Positions 11,514-24,779 of a DNA stretch of 64,000 bases are shown here, in pieces. The notes beneath the pieces are model-generated. The model saw only the letters and a list, made by a program, of their open reading frames with translations. It ran no database searches and was not told the DNA's origin. Position 1 is the stretch's first letter; every line of letters starts with the position of its first letter. Position numbers and translations under genes: made by a program. The stretch is from Dicyema japonicum (lineage: Eukaryota; Dicyemida; Rhombozoa; Dicyemidae). The stretch is from assembly GCA_011109175.1 (NCBI GenBank), contig RDEW01000020.1, positions 309,273 through 373,272 of the forward strand, read 5' to 3'.

Positions 11514-12579
11514 TTATGGACTAATTCTCTAACCTTAACGTTACTAACATTTCTTGATTTCTCTAACTTTACTGTTGTCTTTGTTTTCAACTCACTAAAC
11601 TCATATTTGAGTATCACAAAGGAAATTCAGATAAGACAAGTCATATTCTCACCAGATTTGGAAGTTTATAGTATACAAATAGACACGTTGGTAGTCCTAG
11701 TTGTCTGCAATCATTTATATTCCTAACGCTAACAAAGATTGTTTTCACAATATCTTATAATTGTCATAGTTAGTGCTAATAAAACTGTCTCTTAATAGTT
11801 TGATTTTTTAATGTTTATGTTTAAATAGAAGAGTACTCGATGATTGTCGTTATGAGAAGTGCAATTGATATTTCATCACTTAAAGTGACATTATCGCTGT
11901 GATTATTTTTAAATATCTTTTGTAATTGGGTTAATCAAATGTCTAATGATAGAAAATTGTTTTTGTCGTTTTTACCAATATGTGGTAATTGTTGAAAAAC
12001 ATAGCGACTAAAGGAGTCTGAATTACCCACTCAATTATATCCTTCGAAAAATAGGTCATGAATATTCTTAAGATCTGAATAGATTAAAAATTCTTAATAA
12101 CAACCAGAAATATGAGAATTTTCATTCCAATGACTAAAATAGTCACGTGGAGAGGTTTTCGACAGTACTAAAACGTGTTGCTTAAAAAACTTTGTACTCG
12201 TGATTAGTGCATAACTCAATGGTTTACCTTCTTTAGATATCATAAGTATATTAATGTGTTTCAGACAAAACATATTGCAAAAACAACTTTTCTTTGCTAA
12301 ACCCTGGTATATCTCTCCATTGAGACTTATTTTCTTGGTTATTTGCTTGTGAGATATCTTATTTTATAATCTAGAGTGAAAATAATTGGAGTGATGAATG
12401 ATTTACAGCGATAGTTATTTTTTCATATCGACTTTCTTCATTTAATCGTAAAATGATCATCGTAATATGAATCCTTTAATGAAATATGTGACATAAAAAT
12501 TATAGATTAGTGTTTCGAGATAGAATTCTGTCCATTAAAATTATACTGTATAAAGTTGTAAAAGTAATTGTTCATTATT
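11514..12579. other. Ferritin 3' flank and AT-rich spacer
   Basis: The first 470 bp belong to the duplicated ferritin segment. The rest shows no gene; 12,000-12,130 is a diverged third version of the sequence that starts duplicated units A and B. Confidence 0.55.
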
Positions 12580-12710
12580 ATATTTGCTGGGGCGTTTATG
12601 TCCATTCTGAGCACGTGGTCAAACAGTTTCCATCTTGATTAAATAATGTCGATGCTTATTGGCCTCGATTGTACCACAGAGTATAATTTCTTATTTGAAA
12701 TCTTCTTGGG
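12580..12710 (-). mobile_element. Fragment of LINE C-terminal region
   Basis: The minus strand reads SRWKLFDHVLRMDINAPANI, a diverged copy of the SRWRLFGHILRHDMGTPANI segment of the LINE just downstream (12,840-14,060). Confidence 0.6.
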
Positions 12711-12839
12711 GAATCCTAGGCACATTAGACTAGATCATCATGACTAAGTCATCAGTCAAAACGAATTAACTAGATCATCATGACTCTTTAATAGGGCGAT
12801 TTTTGTCAATAAAGGAAAAAATTCATTATTATTATTATA

Positions 12840-14060
12840 CACGTACACGATGCCAAGATCATGACAAAGCATGTGCAACATGAAAAGTTAACAATCTAAT
12901 TAACATCCCATCTTTTTCTCCGTTGCCATGTTCCGTAGCATATCTAAATCATCCCCATCTTTAAGGCACTTTCCAATCCTCTGAGATCTTTATCTAGATT
13001 ATCGGCACTGTTGTCCTCGCGGCCGCGCGAAACGCGAAGTCTCTAAGACAAAATACTCCTCCATTGCTATGTTGGCAGGGGTCCCCATATCGTGGCGAAG
13101 TATGTGTCCAAACAGCCTCCATCTTGAATCAGTAATATCACATGAAATTGGCTCAGTTCCTGTTCTCTTGTATAAAATTTCGGAAGGAAAGAGAAGGAAT
13201 GCTCGATATTGATTTCTTTTAAAAGAATTCAACTTTTCGAGTTCCTGCCCTGTACATGCCCATGTATCGGCATTATATAATAGGATTGGCCTCACTAGGG
13301 CATTGTATAGTTTCATTCGAGTTTTAGGGTCAAGCCATTTATGCAGAAGCCAGGTCTTTTTCATTTTGTTGAAAGCAACATTAGTTTGTGTCATCCTTCG
13401 TGTTATATCTTCGGTGTCACCGAGAAGGGATCCTAGTTTTTTTGATCTACGCCAGTGCTCCTCGGTCCTTTCCTCACTTTTTTTAGCTCTATGATTTCGG
13501 TTTTTTTGTGTTTACTTTTAATGACCATTCAGCCATTTTATCAGGTATTTTCTCCAAAAGTGCAATTAACTCTTTTTGCTTTTTGAAATAAAGTCCACAT
13601 CATCCGCATATGCTATTATGCTCGTTCCTTCTCCGATATGAAGCTTCAACTCTCGTAGAGCTACCTCCAGATAAATAATAAACAAAATCGGGATAATGGA
13701 TATCTTTGAGAGGTACCAATTGTCGATTCAAATGTCCTCAATAAAGCTTTCCCAGTCCTGACCATCCTAATCGTTGACCCCTCCAAGAAGTGCTCCAGTA
13801 TTTGCAAAACTTGTTCCTGTTGACGGAATCAAAGGCTTTTGACATGTCAATCCCCATAATGGTTGTCTTATTGAAATTTTTAACAGTCGCACTCTCCATT
13901 TGCGGCTCCACATAACATCTGACGTTGATCTCCCTTTGCGGAAGCCACTTTGATAAGCCGTCAGGTACGAGTCTAAGCGTCCCTCCATTCTTTGAAGCGT
14001 AATATTGACTAGTTTCTTCCGCAATGTGTTGGTTAAGACCACTGGTATTAGGTTCAAAAT
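12840..14060 (-). mobile_element. 5'-truncated LINE with RT (RTE-like family)
   Basis: The minus strand carries RT motifs in order with frame breaks: AYQSGFRKGRSTSDVMW, GIDMSKAFDSVNR (palm motif A) and IAYADDVDFISK (motif C, about 13,600). It continues with KLYNALVRPILLYNADTW and DITDSRWRLFGHILR. The 3' end runs into an (AAT)n tail near 12,830. It belongs to the family at 24,780-27,170 and 58,640-59,640. Stops and frameshifts make it inactive. Confidence 0.82.
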
Positions 14061-14323
14061 TCATATGTTCTTTAAAATTGTTTAAACTTATAAAAATGTA
14101 ATTTTTAATCAAAATATAATAATATTTCTCTCAATGACTTTTCCATTGAGAGACATAAGCTATGGATTTACACCACCAGAGAATTTCTTCCGAAAATTCA
14201 CGTAATCTTTCCTCAGACACCACCGGACTATTCGAGACGTCTGCTATCAGTACATCGTCCAGGTAAATAATCAATTTTTATTTTAAAAATTTGAAATTTT
14301 CTTGTTGCCCTAATAAGCTAATC

Positions 14324-14331
14324 AGTTAAAC
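14324..14331 (+). repeat. hAT target-site duplication, left
   Basis: AGTTAAAC is repeated exactly at 16,221-16,228. Eight bases is the usual length for hAT insertions. Confidence 0.9.
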
Positions 14332-16220
<1,889 letters not shown>

Positions 16221-16228
16221 AGTTAAAC
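16221..16228 (+). repeat. hAT target-site duplication, right
   Basis: This is an exact copy of 14,324-14,331, directly after the right terminal repeat. Confidence 0.9.
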
Positions 16229-16289
16229 TAATCAAAAAATAATTTAAATCAAAAGTATAAAGTCAAAAAAATCAACATTTGATTTTTAT

Positions 16290-16690
16290 GTGAATAAAGT
16301 CAAAATTTTTATTTTTTATTTTTTTGAGTTTTTGAATAAAATTCTAACTGTTATTTCCCAACTCTTTCTGACACCACACGTAGAAAACATTTTATTGAAA
16401 TGCGAGAAATTGAACGTATTGAAAAGTTTATCGGGAATATGGAAGAGTGGTACTCAGCCCGGTTCTGTTGAACTTGTACAAACAGTACATCGAGCCATGT
16501 TTCTCATATGCATGCGCCTCGTGGAGACAATCCATATCTTGGACAAATATGAGGAACATTGAGGAAATGCAAAAGAAAGTTTACAGAGTAACGGAGCGTT
16601 AAATTGTGAAGATCACCGAACCGGACCTGCGCCTCTGGAACCCTTATGAGACTACTCCAAATCACGGGAATATGGCCTGAAAATTCAGGC
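16290..16690 (+). mobile_element. LINE thumb-region fragment
   Basis: The plus strand near 16,475-16,560 reads LYKQYIEPCFSYACASWRQS, followed by MRNIEEMQKKVYRVTER. This is the post-RT block (LYKxxIxPxxxYA...) of Jockey/CR1-like elements. The right side ends near an (AATA)n-like run at about 16,805 after a GGGATCACG motif shared with other LINE 3' ends here. Confidence 0.65.
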
Positions 16691-16699
16691 AGCCGTCCT

Positions 16700-17308
16700 C
16701 ACGTTTATCGCGGGCACGAGGGAAAAACACCGACATAGATAAGGTCTCTGTTAGATGCATCGGGATCACGTGATAAATAGTTTGGTTTACGGTTGTCTTG
16801 GCTTGTTAAATAAATAAATTGTTATTCCAGGTTCAATCAGAAAGGTCATTGAAAAGGTAAAGAAGTTATTATAAAATATCCTCGAGAATTTTCTATCAAC
16901 AGTTTTTTTATTGATTTTGCGTATAAGAATCACTTCAACTAGCAGATTTTATCTTGAGCCTCTGTAAAAATATCAGATTTTCTCATTTCATCTACCAACT
17001 CTAGGATATATAAAGTCACTAAGTCGAATATGATTTCCTTACAAATTTGAACCGTAAAGTTTACAAAAACTTGTTTGAAGGTATTGAAATATTCTTACAT
17101 CTCCTACGCTTCCCAAAACACGTAGAAAATATATTTCGCCGTAAAAAAACGCTATGTGGTCATTTGCACACTTTTTTCCTTAATAAAATATTTCAATTTT
17201 CGTAGAGTCAAAAATGGTCAAAACATTGAAATTTAAAAGTTAAAAAATCGCCGTACTCATTAGAATATTTAGCTGCAGAACGCGAAAAATACAAAATGTT
17301 TTATATTC
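16700..17308. other. No gene recognised
   Basis: The first 100 bp may be LINE 3' UTR. The remainder is AT-rich without usable frames. Confidence 0.5.
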
Positions 17309-17737
17309 AGTAAGATTTTGCTGCATCACCAAAAGTAAATGTTTCAGAATAATTATTATAGAAGTTATTCGGATCATACAACATACTTTTGTGGAGTATA
17401 ACTAATCTCATTATTCTACACGTGCTGTTTGGCATTTCATATCATCAATAAAGATACCAAATGGACGAATGCTTTAAGAACCACTATGTATGTGGATTTT
17501 GAGGCTTGAATAAGAGGTCTTCCTATTTGTATTCAATACTGTCTTAATTCCGTCTCTAATAGATGCGAAAGTTAGTTCATTTAAAAATAATCGAAACATA
17601 TCTTTGTTTGAAAATACGATGAGTGCAGCCACCAATTTGATTTAAGAAAAATCTAAGCGAAGAACCCATAGTTGAGGAGAACGGTTTGATAGAAGACAAA
17701 TACACAGAACAAAATTGGCAGCAAATACGCATTATCA
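17309..17737. repeat. Dispersed repeat of unknown origin, copy 1
   Basis: This matches 62,405-62,837 closely over its whole length, and each copy is joined to the tail of a SINE. Neither strand gives a recognisable protein. Because both copies carry the SINE junction, they look like a duplicated piece of DNA and not two insertions. Confidence 0.75.
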
Positions 17738-17848
17738 TTTTCACGAGAGCCATAATATTTATAGCTCCGCATGGGCAAAACAAACACTTTATTTAAGTAA
17801 AGAACAGTTAATTCTAACTAATCGTAGAACCAAGGAATGATTCACTCC
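17738..17848 (-). mobile_element. 5'-truncated SINE fragment
   Basis: Matches the 3' half of the SINE at 62,838-63,147 (GGTTCTACGATTAGTTAG on the minus strand through to CTCTCGTGAAAATGATAATG) and stops abruptly at 17,848, where a tandem repeat begins. Confidence 0.75.
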
Positions 17849-17884
17849 GAGTGAATTTCCTCAAGACAAATAAACATATTACAA

Positions 17885-18035
17885 ACGAAGGAACCCATTA
17901 CATGGTGGAGAAACTTATCAAGAGTCGAAAGGATATGTTCACAATTACGAAGGAACCCATTATACTGTGGAGAAGCATATCACAAGTCGGAAGGATTATA
18001 TACAATTACGAAGAAACCTATTGAAAGCGCAGTAG
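17885..18035 (+). repeat. Tandem repeat, about 60-bp period, 2.4 copies
   Basis: Units start with ACGAAGGAACCCATTA and contain GTGGAGAA and AGTCG(A/G)AAGGAT. The third copy is partial and starts ACGAAGAAACCTATTG. One plus-strand frame across it reads KEPIILWRSISQVGR with no long extension. I see no further match. Confidence 0.7.
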
Positions 18036-18551
18036 ACGAAGGGTCAAAATCTCTGGATATTCTCCAAGTTGGAACTGCTACCCACAACAATTGAATCTTT
18101 ACATTCAAATCCGGAACTTTGTCATCGTGCGGACTTTGTTCCCTACAGGACCTGAAACTATCGTAGATGTACATACTAGAGTTGGGACCTACCGGGAGGT
18201 ACCCATACCAAATGTTCCCTACATTCGAATTGGGTTCTACGCAAGACTTTGTTAACCACACTATTGGTCCCTAGAAGGCGGCTTGGGACTACTGTGGAAA
18301 AAACATACTAGTAAAGAGACCTACTAAGGGAGAACTAACTGGAGATGGGCTTACTAGCTTTGTACCTACTACGCTCTGGAGATAAGGGCAAGATTCATGG
18401 GATCCAACATTAAAACGAAATTCAACCAACGATAGAAGATAACTAAATGGAGTGTGGATACATCAGAAGTGCGCAGGCCGCATAGGCGAACACGTATAAA
18501 TATCCTAAAAATAACTCCTTACTTACTTTGGAATAAATTTGGTTTTCGGTT

Positions 18552-18806
18552 TTAATTAAGCGGATGTTGATCCAGATTGTTGGTAATCCTTCCTCTTCTC
18601 TTAGAAGCAGAGTGTGCCATAAACTCCCTGTTACTCCCATCAGATTCAGTCGAAATATCTCCGTTAGAGTCCAATGGGCTATTCTCACTGCACGCCAGTT
18701 CCACAAGTGGTGAGGTACCAGATGCGTACTCTTCATCGAATACATTTATCCCATGTTTATGTTCAATGAGCATACATTCGAGCGTTCTCTTCAGCACAAC
18801 CGACAT
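18552..18806 (-). CDS. Unrecognised open frame
   Basis: An 84-residue frame begins MSVVLKRTLECML and ends NNLDQHPLN. The middle is acidic and Ser-rich, with a basic KRRGR patch near the end. I recognise no family. The position, between repeats, makes transposon origin plausible. Confidence 0.3.
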   Translation of the reverse strand: MSVVLKRTLECMLIEHKHGINVFDEEYASGTSPLVELACSENSPLDSNGDISTESDGSNREFMAHSASKRRGRITNNLDQHPLN

Positions 18807-18956
18807 AGTTTAATACTTTCTTTTATATTTTAAATTTTATTATGAATTTGAATCACTTAATTCAACCTTATCAGTTTAATGTAATAAGATATAAATATCT
18901 CAATAATATGGCATTACCTAAATATTTTCCGAGCGGCTATATGACGAGGTGGTGCC

Positions 18957-20960
18957 ACTGGTGAAAAAAGTGGTGCCACTGGTGCTACAAGACGAAGAAA
19001 TATACTACGAGTTTGAGAAACATACTTCAGGCCTAATGGAGATGTGTTGAAAGATGCTTTGTTTGTTCTGATTCACATAGAAGATCGCAGTGTCCAGTTA
19101 AAAACAATAATAAGTTTTTTGAATTGTGGTCAACACAGAGAATAGAGTGGTGCTCTTAAGAAGAGAGGGCAGCCACCGAAAAAACCAGAAGTAGTCAGGA
19201 TAACCCTGATTAATGCCCGTTCTCTTCGGAAACGGGCCTCAGTGCTGGTTGCTATAGCTAGCACGATCCAGATGGAAGTTCTAATTATAAACGCAACTAA
19301 ATTGAAGCACATGGATTGGATTTAGCATCTGAAATTGATGACGAATACGAAAGAAAAACAAGAAGAATCGGTGATTTATTACATTGCTTGTGGAAACTCG
19401 CATTGTATTTGGGGCTTTTTACGGAGAAATGACATACGGTGTCTCATGAGAGTGCCCCGATATAGAAGACCCCAAATCTTGGCTTTCCTCTTTAGTTAAT
19501 GGCTCTTACCTTGTTTAGTTAGTTGGGGTTTTGCGAATAAATCATGTTATCTGTTATCTATCCGTGGTCCCACTAATGAATAGGTGGAGCCACTGCTACT
19601 ACAAGACGAAGAAATATACTACGAGTTTGAGAAACATAACAGTCTGTCATTTGACTTGTGAGTGGTGCCACTGGTGCAACAAGACGAAGAAATATACTAC
19701 AAGTTTGAAAAACATACCAGTCTGTCATTTGACTTGTGAGTGGTGCCACTGGTGCAACAAGACGAAGAAATATACTACCAGTTTGAGAAACATACTTCAG
19801 GCCTAATGGAGATGTGTTGAAAGATGCTTTTTGTTCTGATTCACATAGAAGATCGCAGTGTCCGGTTACAAACAATAATAAGTCCTTTGAATTGTGGTTC
19901 ATCCATCGACTTTGCCAATTATGGAAGATGTCCCAAGGCTGTTGAAGCTAACATAGCGAAGAAAAACAAAATTGAGCAAAAAGGAAAGAATCGAATGAAA
20001 AATTATCTCTAAAACGAGAAAATGCCCATAATGGAGAAAGTGAAGTTTCCAAAATTGGAACGAATAAGAAATTAAAACTGGCTGGAATAGGACATATAGT
20101 AAGAAACATTCTAAAAAAGAAACAGTAGAAGCTTCAATACAGAGAAGAGAGGGCAGCCACCGAAAAAAAACCAGAAGTAGTCAGGATAACCCTGATTAAT
20201 GCCCGTTCTCTTTGGAAACGGGCCTCAGTGCTGGTTGCTATAGCCAGCACGATCCAGATGGAAGTTCTAATTATAAACGAAACTAAATTATGGAAGATGC
20301 GCCAAGGCTGTTGAAGCTAACATTGCGAAGAAAAACAAAATTGACCAAAAAAGGAAAGAATCGAATGGAAAATTATTTCTAAAACGAGAAAATGCCCATA
20401 ATGGAGAAAGTGAAGTTTCCAAAATTGGAACGAATAAGATATTAAAGTCAGAGTTTAGAATGTATAGGCAGACTGGCTGGAATACGACATATAATAAGAA
20501 ACCTTCTAAAAAAGAAACAATAGAAGCTTCAACACAGAGAAGAGAGTGGTGCTCTTAAGAAGAGAGGGCTGCCACCGAAAAAACCAGAAGTAGTCAGGAT
20601 AACCCTGATTAATGCCCGTTCTCTTCGAAAACGGGCCTCAGTGCTGGTTGCTATAGCCAGCACGATCCAGATGGAAGTTCTAATTATAAACGCAACTAAA
20701 TTGAAGCACATGGATTGGATTTAGCATCTGAAATTGATGACGAATACGAAAGAAAAACAAGAAGAATCGGTGATTTATTACATTGCTTGTGGAAACTCGC
20801 ATTGTAATTGGGGCTTTTTACGGAGAAGAGACATACGGTGTCTCATGAGAGGGCCCCGATATAGTCGACCCCAAATCTTGGCTTTCCTCTTCAGTTAATG
20901 GCTCTTACCTTGTTTAGTTAGTTGGGGTTTTGCGAATAAATCATGTTATCTGTTATCTTA
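18957..20960 (+). mobile_element. Rearranged Jockey-type gag and endonuclease fragments, in several partial copies
   Basis: Two main blocks (18,957-19,560 and 20,288-20,960), with pieces between, repeat the same modules. These are a Cys-rich segment, a CX2CX3HX4C zinc knuckle (CFVCSDSHRRSQCP, about 19,058-19,097), a third knuckle-like block (FANYGRCPKAVE, about 19,910) resembling the HxAxYRGCP motif of Jockey ORF1, and the start of an APE endonuclease (TLINARSLRKRASVL then EVLIIN). Knuckles followed by endonuclease is the order expected for gag-ORF2 of a non-LTR element. Frames are broken in every copy. Confidence 0.75.
19583..19803 (+). repeat. Triplicated 78-bp unit in the gag fragment
   Basis: Three consecutive units each encode WCHWCNKTKKYTTSLKNI or a close variant, the first two followed by CHLTCE. 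78 bp is a whole number of codons, so the unit adds a Cys/His-rich segment in frame. The copy at 18,957-19,035 instead has a 21-bp local duplication of GTGGTGCCACTGGTG. Confidence 0.85.
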
Positions 20961-21149
20961 TCCGAATTTGCTATAAAGTAGCTTTATATCTCGTTTCTTT
21001 TCCTTGGGGATTTAACATCTCTACTTTATTCCGGGATTTTACTTTTCTATTTTCCTTGGGGATTTAACTTCTCTATTTTGTTTCTCTTGAGACAAAAGTG
21101 GTTGTTAATGTTTTCAAGTGATAAATTTGCCCTTTTAACCCGGACAGTA

Positions 21150-21942
21150 TCAACGTCCCGGGTTCTTATGACATACGACAGTTATTGTTGGGCATTGTCC
21201 TTTTATCTGTGACCTTGTTTTGACCTCCAAAAATATTGGGTTGTGGTCACTCCTAGTGTCATACTTCACTGACCAGTCAATAGTGGGGCCAAGGACGGTG
21301 ATGACAATGAGATGTCGATAAAAAAAGTTTATCATTACGTCGAGTAGGTGTTCTTGTATGAGATGCAGGATCGTTGAGTATACATAGGCTGTGGAGGTCC
21401 TCAATTATCATCGACCCTCTTTTGTCGTAGGTTTGTCCTGTCAGCCACAGTAGGTGCTTCGCATTGAAGTCACCACAGATAATCACATCCTTTAGTGACA
21501 CGAGAGGAGTGAGTCTGGGGGCACTGGACGAGCAGGAACTCAGTGGTGGGAGATATTATTGATGGTCTTGGGAATCGTATTTTGGTGACCAAAAGTTCGA
21601 GATTTCCATATCCTTTAAGCATAGTGTAAGCACTGTTGGTTATGTCATCAAACGGAATGCCGTTGCGGATAACTGTGAGAAGACCCCCACCAAGTTTGCC
21701 AATTCTGTCATGGCGAATTACTGTGAATCCCGGAAATACTGGTGTTGAATTTTTTGGAGAAAGTTTAGACTCTTGAATTAGCAACAGATCAATGTGATTT
21801 TCTTTCACAAATGTCCGAAGTTCGAGTATTTTGTTCTTGATTCCATTTATGTTCAGTTGGACTATTCTGGCTGTGCCAGGGTTTGCCTCAACGTCTCCGC
21901 AGCGGCGCAGGCCTTCCTTACTGTGTGGTAGATTTGTCATAT
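21150..21942 (-). mobile_element. LINE 5' end: 2A-like start and APE endonuclease
   Basis: The minus-strand frame starts at about 21,940 and reads RRCGDVEANPG, then RIVQLNINGIKNKILELRTF, LLIQESKLS (catalytic Glu), GGGLLTVIRNGIPF, and after a frameshift IICGDFNAKHLLW (catalytic Asp/Asn) and SDHNPIFL (catalytic His). These are the APE endonuclease signatures of CR1/Jockey-type elements. RT is missing. It sits directly beside the left border of duplicated unit A. Confidence 0.83.
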
Positions 21943-22369
21943 ATTAAATTGTTGAAACACAAAGATACTAAAGGAAGATTTAGTACTTTATCTTTTCTTA
22001 AAAAATTTCTAATCATTCTTGTGATCTAAATAGAATAAAAATTCTTAATAACAACCAGAAATATGTGGATTTTCACACCAAATTCAATCAATGTAGGATT
22101 TAATAAACATTAGCTGTAAAATAGTTCATTTTAAATAGAAAGCTATAATATCAATCACCAGTCAGAATTAATAAACTATATTATCACGACACAGATCTCT
22201 GTTGTTGTTACAATTTCTCGTCACTTATTGCCAAAGAAAAAACAAAATACAATGACGTTAAAAGGGTAGCAGAGAGTTTTCAATCTTCTGATTTTTTCCA
22301 AATCGTCTGCATAAATTCTTAATATAAATCCCACAATATCATTGTGTCTTTAATAATAATCTTGAATAT

Positions 22370-22508
22370 ATGGGTATTCAATGGACAAAATGGTGTCTAT
22401 ATTTCTTTTTTAGTTTTTAATGGTCTTCTAAAATTGGAATAATTATCATAAACTTTGTGTATTATTAAAATTACTAGCAAATAACAATAGAATCCATAGC
22501 ATTCACAT
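22370..22508 (-). pseudogene. Deleted copy of the secreted Cys-module gene (5' end only)
   Basis: Homologous to the first two exons of the gene at 35,062-36,804, with the 22-nt first intron (gtaattt...acaaag) preserved. The start codon is followed by TGA, a TAG lies in exon 2, and homology stops after the first Cys-Pro of module 1. The rest of the gene is absent. Confidence 0.8.
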
Positions 22509-23282
22509 TTCAGTCACCCCCGCTTATAAATTGACTAAATCCCAGAATGTAATGATTGGCTACTTCATAATTTGGCAAATTCTTTGATCTTTCCTTAAAT
22601 TTGTCGCTGTTGTTAAATTCAAAAACAAGTATTAGTATAACTATATACCAGATGTTCTCTCAAGGGTTACTTTAATCTATTGTCTGATGGCCACGTGTAT
22701 CAGAGACCATGGGAATATTCTTATTTACAAGGAAACCTCTTTGTCACATGTAGTCTCACTGTCACGTGTTAATGAAATCTTTTTTCGTTAAGGCATATTA
22801 GCCGTTCTTATCAGAAAATTGAAGGTGGCCAAAATCCTGATTTATTTAATAACCCCCGGATAGATAAAAGTTAATTAACGTCCAATAAAGGTACATCCCG
22901 TTCAATTGTCAAATGGAATAAAGAAGAGAGATTCTTTTTGGATGTCGGCCATATATTGGGAGTCTCCTGAGACTAATGGTTCAACCGACTCCTCTTAGGA
23001 TTTGATAGAATAACAGAACAGTTTTTCGTAACTCTGTATGCTCTTTTCTTGATGGTCGGGATCTTAACAGAATTGATCCATGACATATGGGGCTCCACGA
23101 AGCGTAGGAGATTCATTTCTCGATGTAATGTTTATTAAAATTTAAAAAAATTTGATTTATGATTGAATTTGATTGCAATTAATAAAAACATTTAATAAGT
23201 TTTGACCATTGATCCCCACCATCATAATTGAAACCGGCGCTAACAGGAAAGTAACTACCAAAGCGAACGCTCCCTGAGATCC

Positions 23283-23525
23283 TCAAGAATGTCGAGTTAA
23301 GAACTCTTCAATGAATTGTTTGTAAAGTATAAAGAGCGTATCTGTAGAAGATATAGTTATTTTCCGAGAGTAGCTTCTGACAGTGAAGAACAGACAAATA
23401 CAGAATAATGATCCCCAAACGAATCGTCCATGAGGAAATGTGATAGTAAATAGCTTTTCATCTTTTGAGATAGGTAATTGTAAGAGGAGTCTGAAGTTGC
23501 AAGGTGGTGGTGATAATATTTTCAT
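23283..23525 (-). mobile_element. Possible LINE endonuclease remnant
   Basis: Homologous to 37,576-37,866 in unit B, where the minus strand reads SHLHMDDSFSDHNSVFV, similar to the final SDH block of an APE endonuclease. Here the matching segment reads HGRFVWGSLFCICLF in a shifted frame. Assignment is weak. Confidence 0.35.
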
Positions 23526-23687
23526 AGATTAATAGAATTGGTTGTAAAGTGGCAAAAAAGTGGAAATTTGACTTGTGCTATAGAACTCAAATTCATCATA
23601 AATGGAATTAAACAAGTGCTATAGATATCCACAACCTAAACCAGTAACTGATTAAAAATTCAACGCCAAAAAATAACCCCAAAATTG

Positions 23688-24689
23688 TCAATCATCGATA
23701 TTACTAAATTTTTCCTCTTCACGAAAGTACCCAATTTCACTCGAGCATCTAATCCTTTTATTAAAAAGGTTATTATATTTTCCCCCCTTCAACCTATTCT
23801 TTGAATTCCCGCAGGCCACTCCAGACTTATCGTCATCTAAAGTCTGTTCACTAATAGTGTTTTCCTCTCCATCCACCACTAACGTGGCATCCTTCTGCTT
23901 TCTGAGAAGTGTCTGATATTGTAGAGTAACCCGGATGTTTGAAAAATTTTTGAATAAAGTGCCAACGTAAATGTACATCATTAAGAAAGCCGACCATTCG
24001 AAAAAAGCTGTTGTGCTGAGGAGAATCTAAACTATGACATATCCGTACATTTGTCCTCGCTGTGCAATATATAATAAACCGTAGACAAAAAACTAATTTA
24101 AACAACGAAAATACACAAAATGATGGCCAAAACGAAAAATGACGTCAATATGATCTGCAATCTGCAATGGAACTCTGAAAAATGATATGGATGTAGTTTG
24201 TAGATAATCACAGTCATTAACGACATAGAAACTGCAAGGAACCCAAATCCTATCAATCCGCCAATCCGATGGACTGATATGATAGATTTCTAAGAAATAA
24301 ACTTTTGGTACTTCAAAATTGACTATAACAAGTAGTCCCACCACGCAGATCAGAAAAAAGACAAGGCTAAATAAATTAAGTGTGTTTTTCTGTCCTCTTT
24401 TCTGTAGAAAAATCCTTATAAGGTCATATTGGATATAGAAAATCAGAATGTCTAAAAGTTATAAACAAGGTTACTCAATGAGATTGATATATTCATGAAA
24501 AGTGAGAAAAACGAACTTTCAGGGCGATTTATGTAAAAATCACTAGAATTTTGATGTTTAGTATTACCTAATGTATGGAATCAATGGTAAACTGTCTGCA
24601 GAGTCATCAAGTTCCTTCCAAAATACAGTGCCGACAATTCCTATGAAACCACATAAAATTGATGTTATAATTAAAATATTAGGATTCAT
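23688..24689 (-). CDS. DRAM/TMEM150 (FRAG1/Sfk1) family membrane protein, intact copy
   Basis: Multipass membrane protein of the family that includes DRAM1/2, modulators of lysosomal autophagy; which member is unclear. Exons on the minus strand are 24689-24568, 24542-24475, 24451-24312, 24289-24115, 24092-24049 and 24026-23688, with introns of 25, 23, 22, 22 and 22 nt. They total 888 nt (295 aa) with no stop. Features in family order: an N-terminal TM and then LPLIPYIS, matching DRAM2 LPYIS; a TM ending LVIVNFEKS, matching its NFQK; HRIGGLIGFG, matching HVSGAVLTFG; and TTAFFEWSAFLMMY, matching ITTAAEWS. The last 60 or so residues form a basic and acidic cytoplasmic tail. The splice joining NFE to KS confirms the 22-nt intron. 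The unit B copy is frameshifted. Confidence 0.88.
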
Positions 24690-24779
24690 TATATTTGGGT
24701 CAATGTTTATTATTACGATATTTAATTTCCATTTTAATAATTAATTTTGTTTTAGAAATATAATTTTTTAAATGATCAA

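Larger units (their letters stand above)
10497..11990 (+). repeat. Segmental duplication containing ferritin, copy A
   Basis: This stretch is near identical to about 32,737-34,190 over the promoter, all exons and introns and some 450 bp of 3' flank. Copy B has extra sequence between the left edge and the promoter. Homology decays at 11,990-12,130, where only scattered blocks match 34,200-34,330 and 21,943-22,085. Confidence 0.85.
21943..24770. repeat. Segmental duplication unit A (DRAM locus)
   Basis: Matches 34,200-40,220 in the same order: start AAATTGTTGAAACACAAAG, the first exons of the Cys-module gene, spacer, LINE remnant and the DRAM gene. Unit A lacks about 2 kb (34,625-36,660) and about 1.2 kb (37,860-39,040) that unit B has. 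Confidence 0.85.

Noticed and set aside
20990-21090. Two copies of TTTCCTTGGGGATTTAAC about 50 bp apart as a regulatory array
   Set aside because: Only two copies in degenerate AT-rich sequence beside broken gag fragments; no linked gene.
21150-21942. Host apurinic endonuclease gene
   Set aside because: The GDVEANPG start, the NINGIKNKI segment and family copies at 54 kb identify it as retrotransposon endonuclease.
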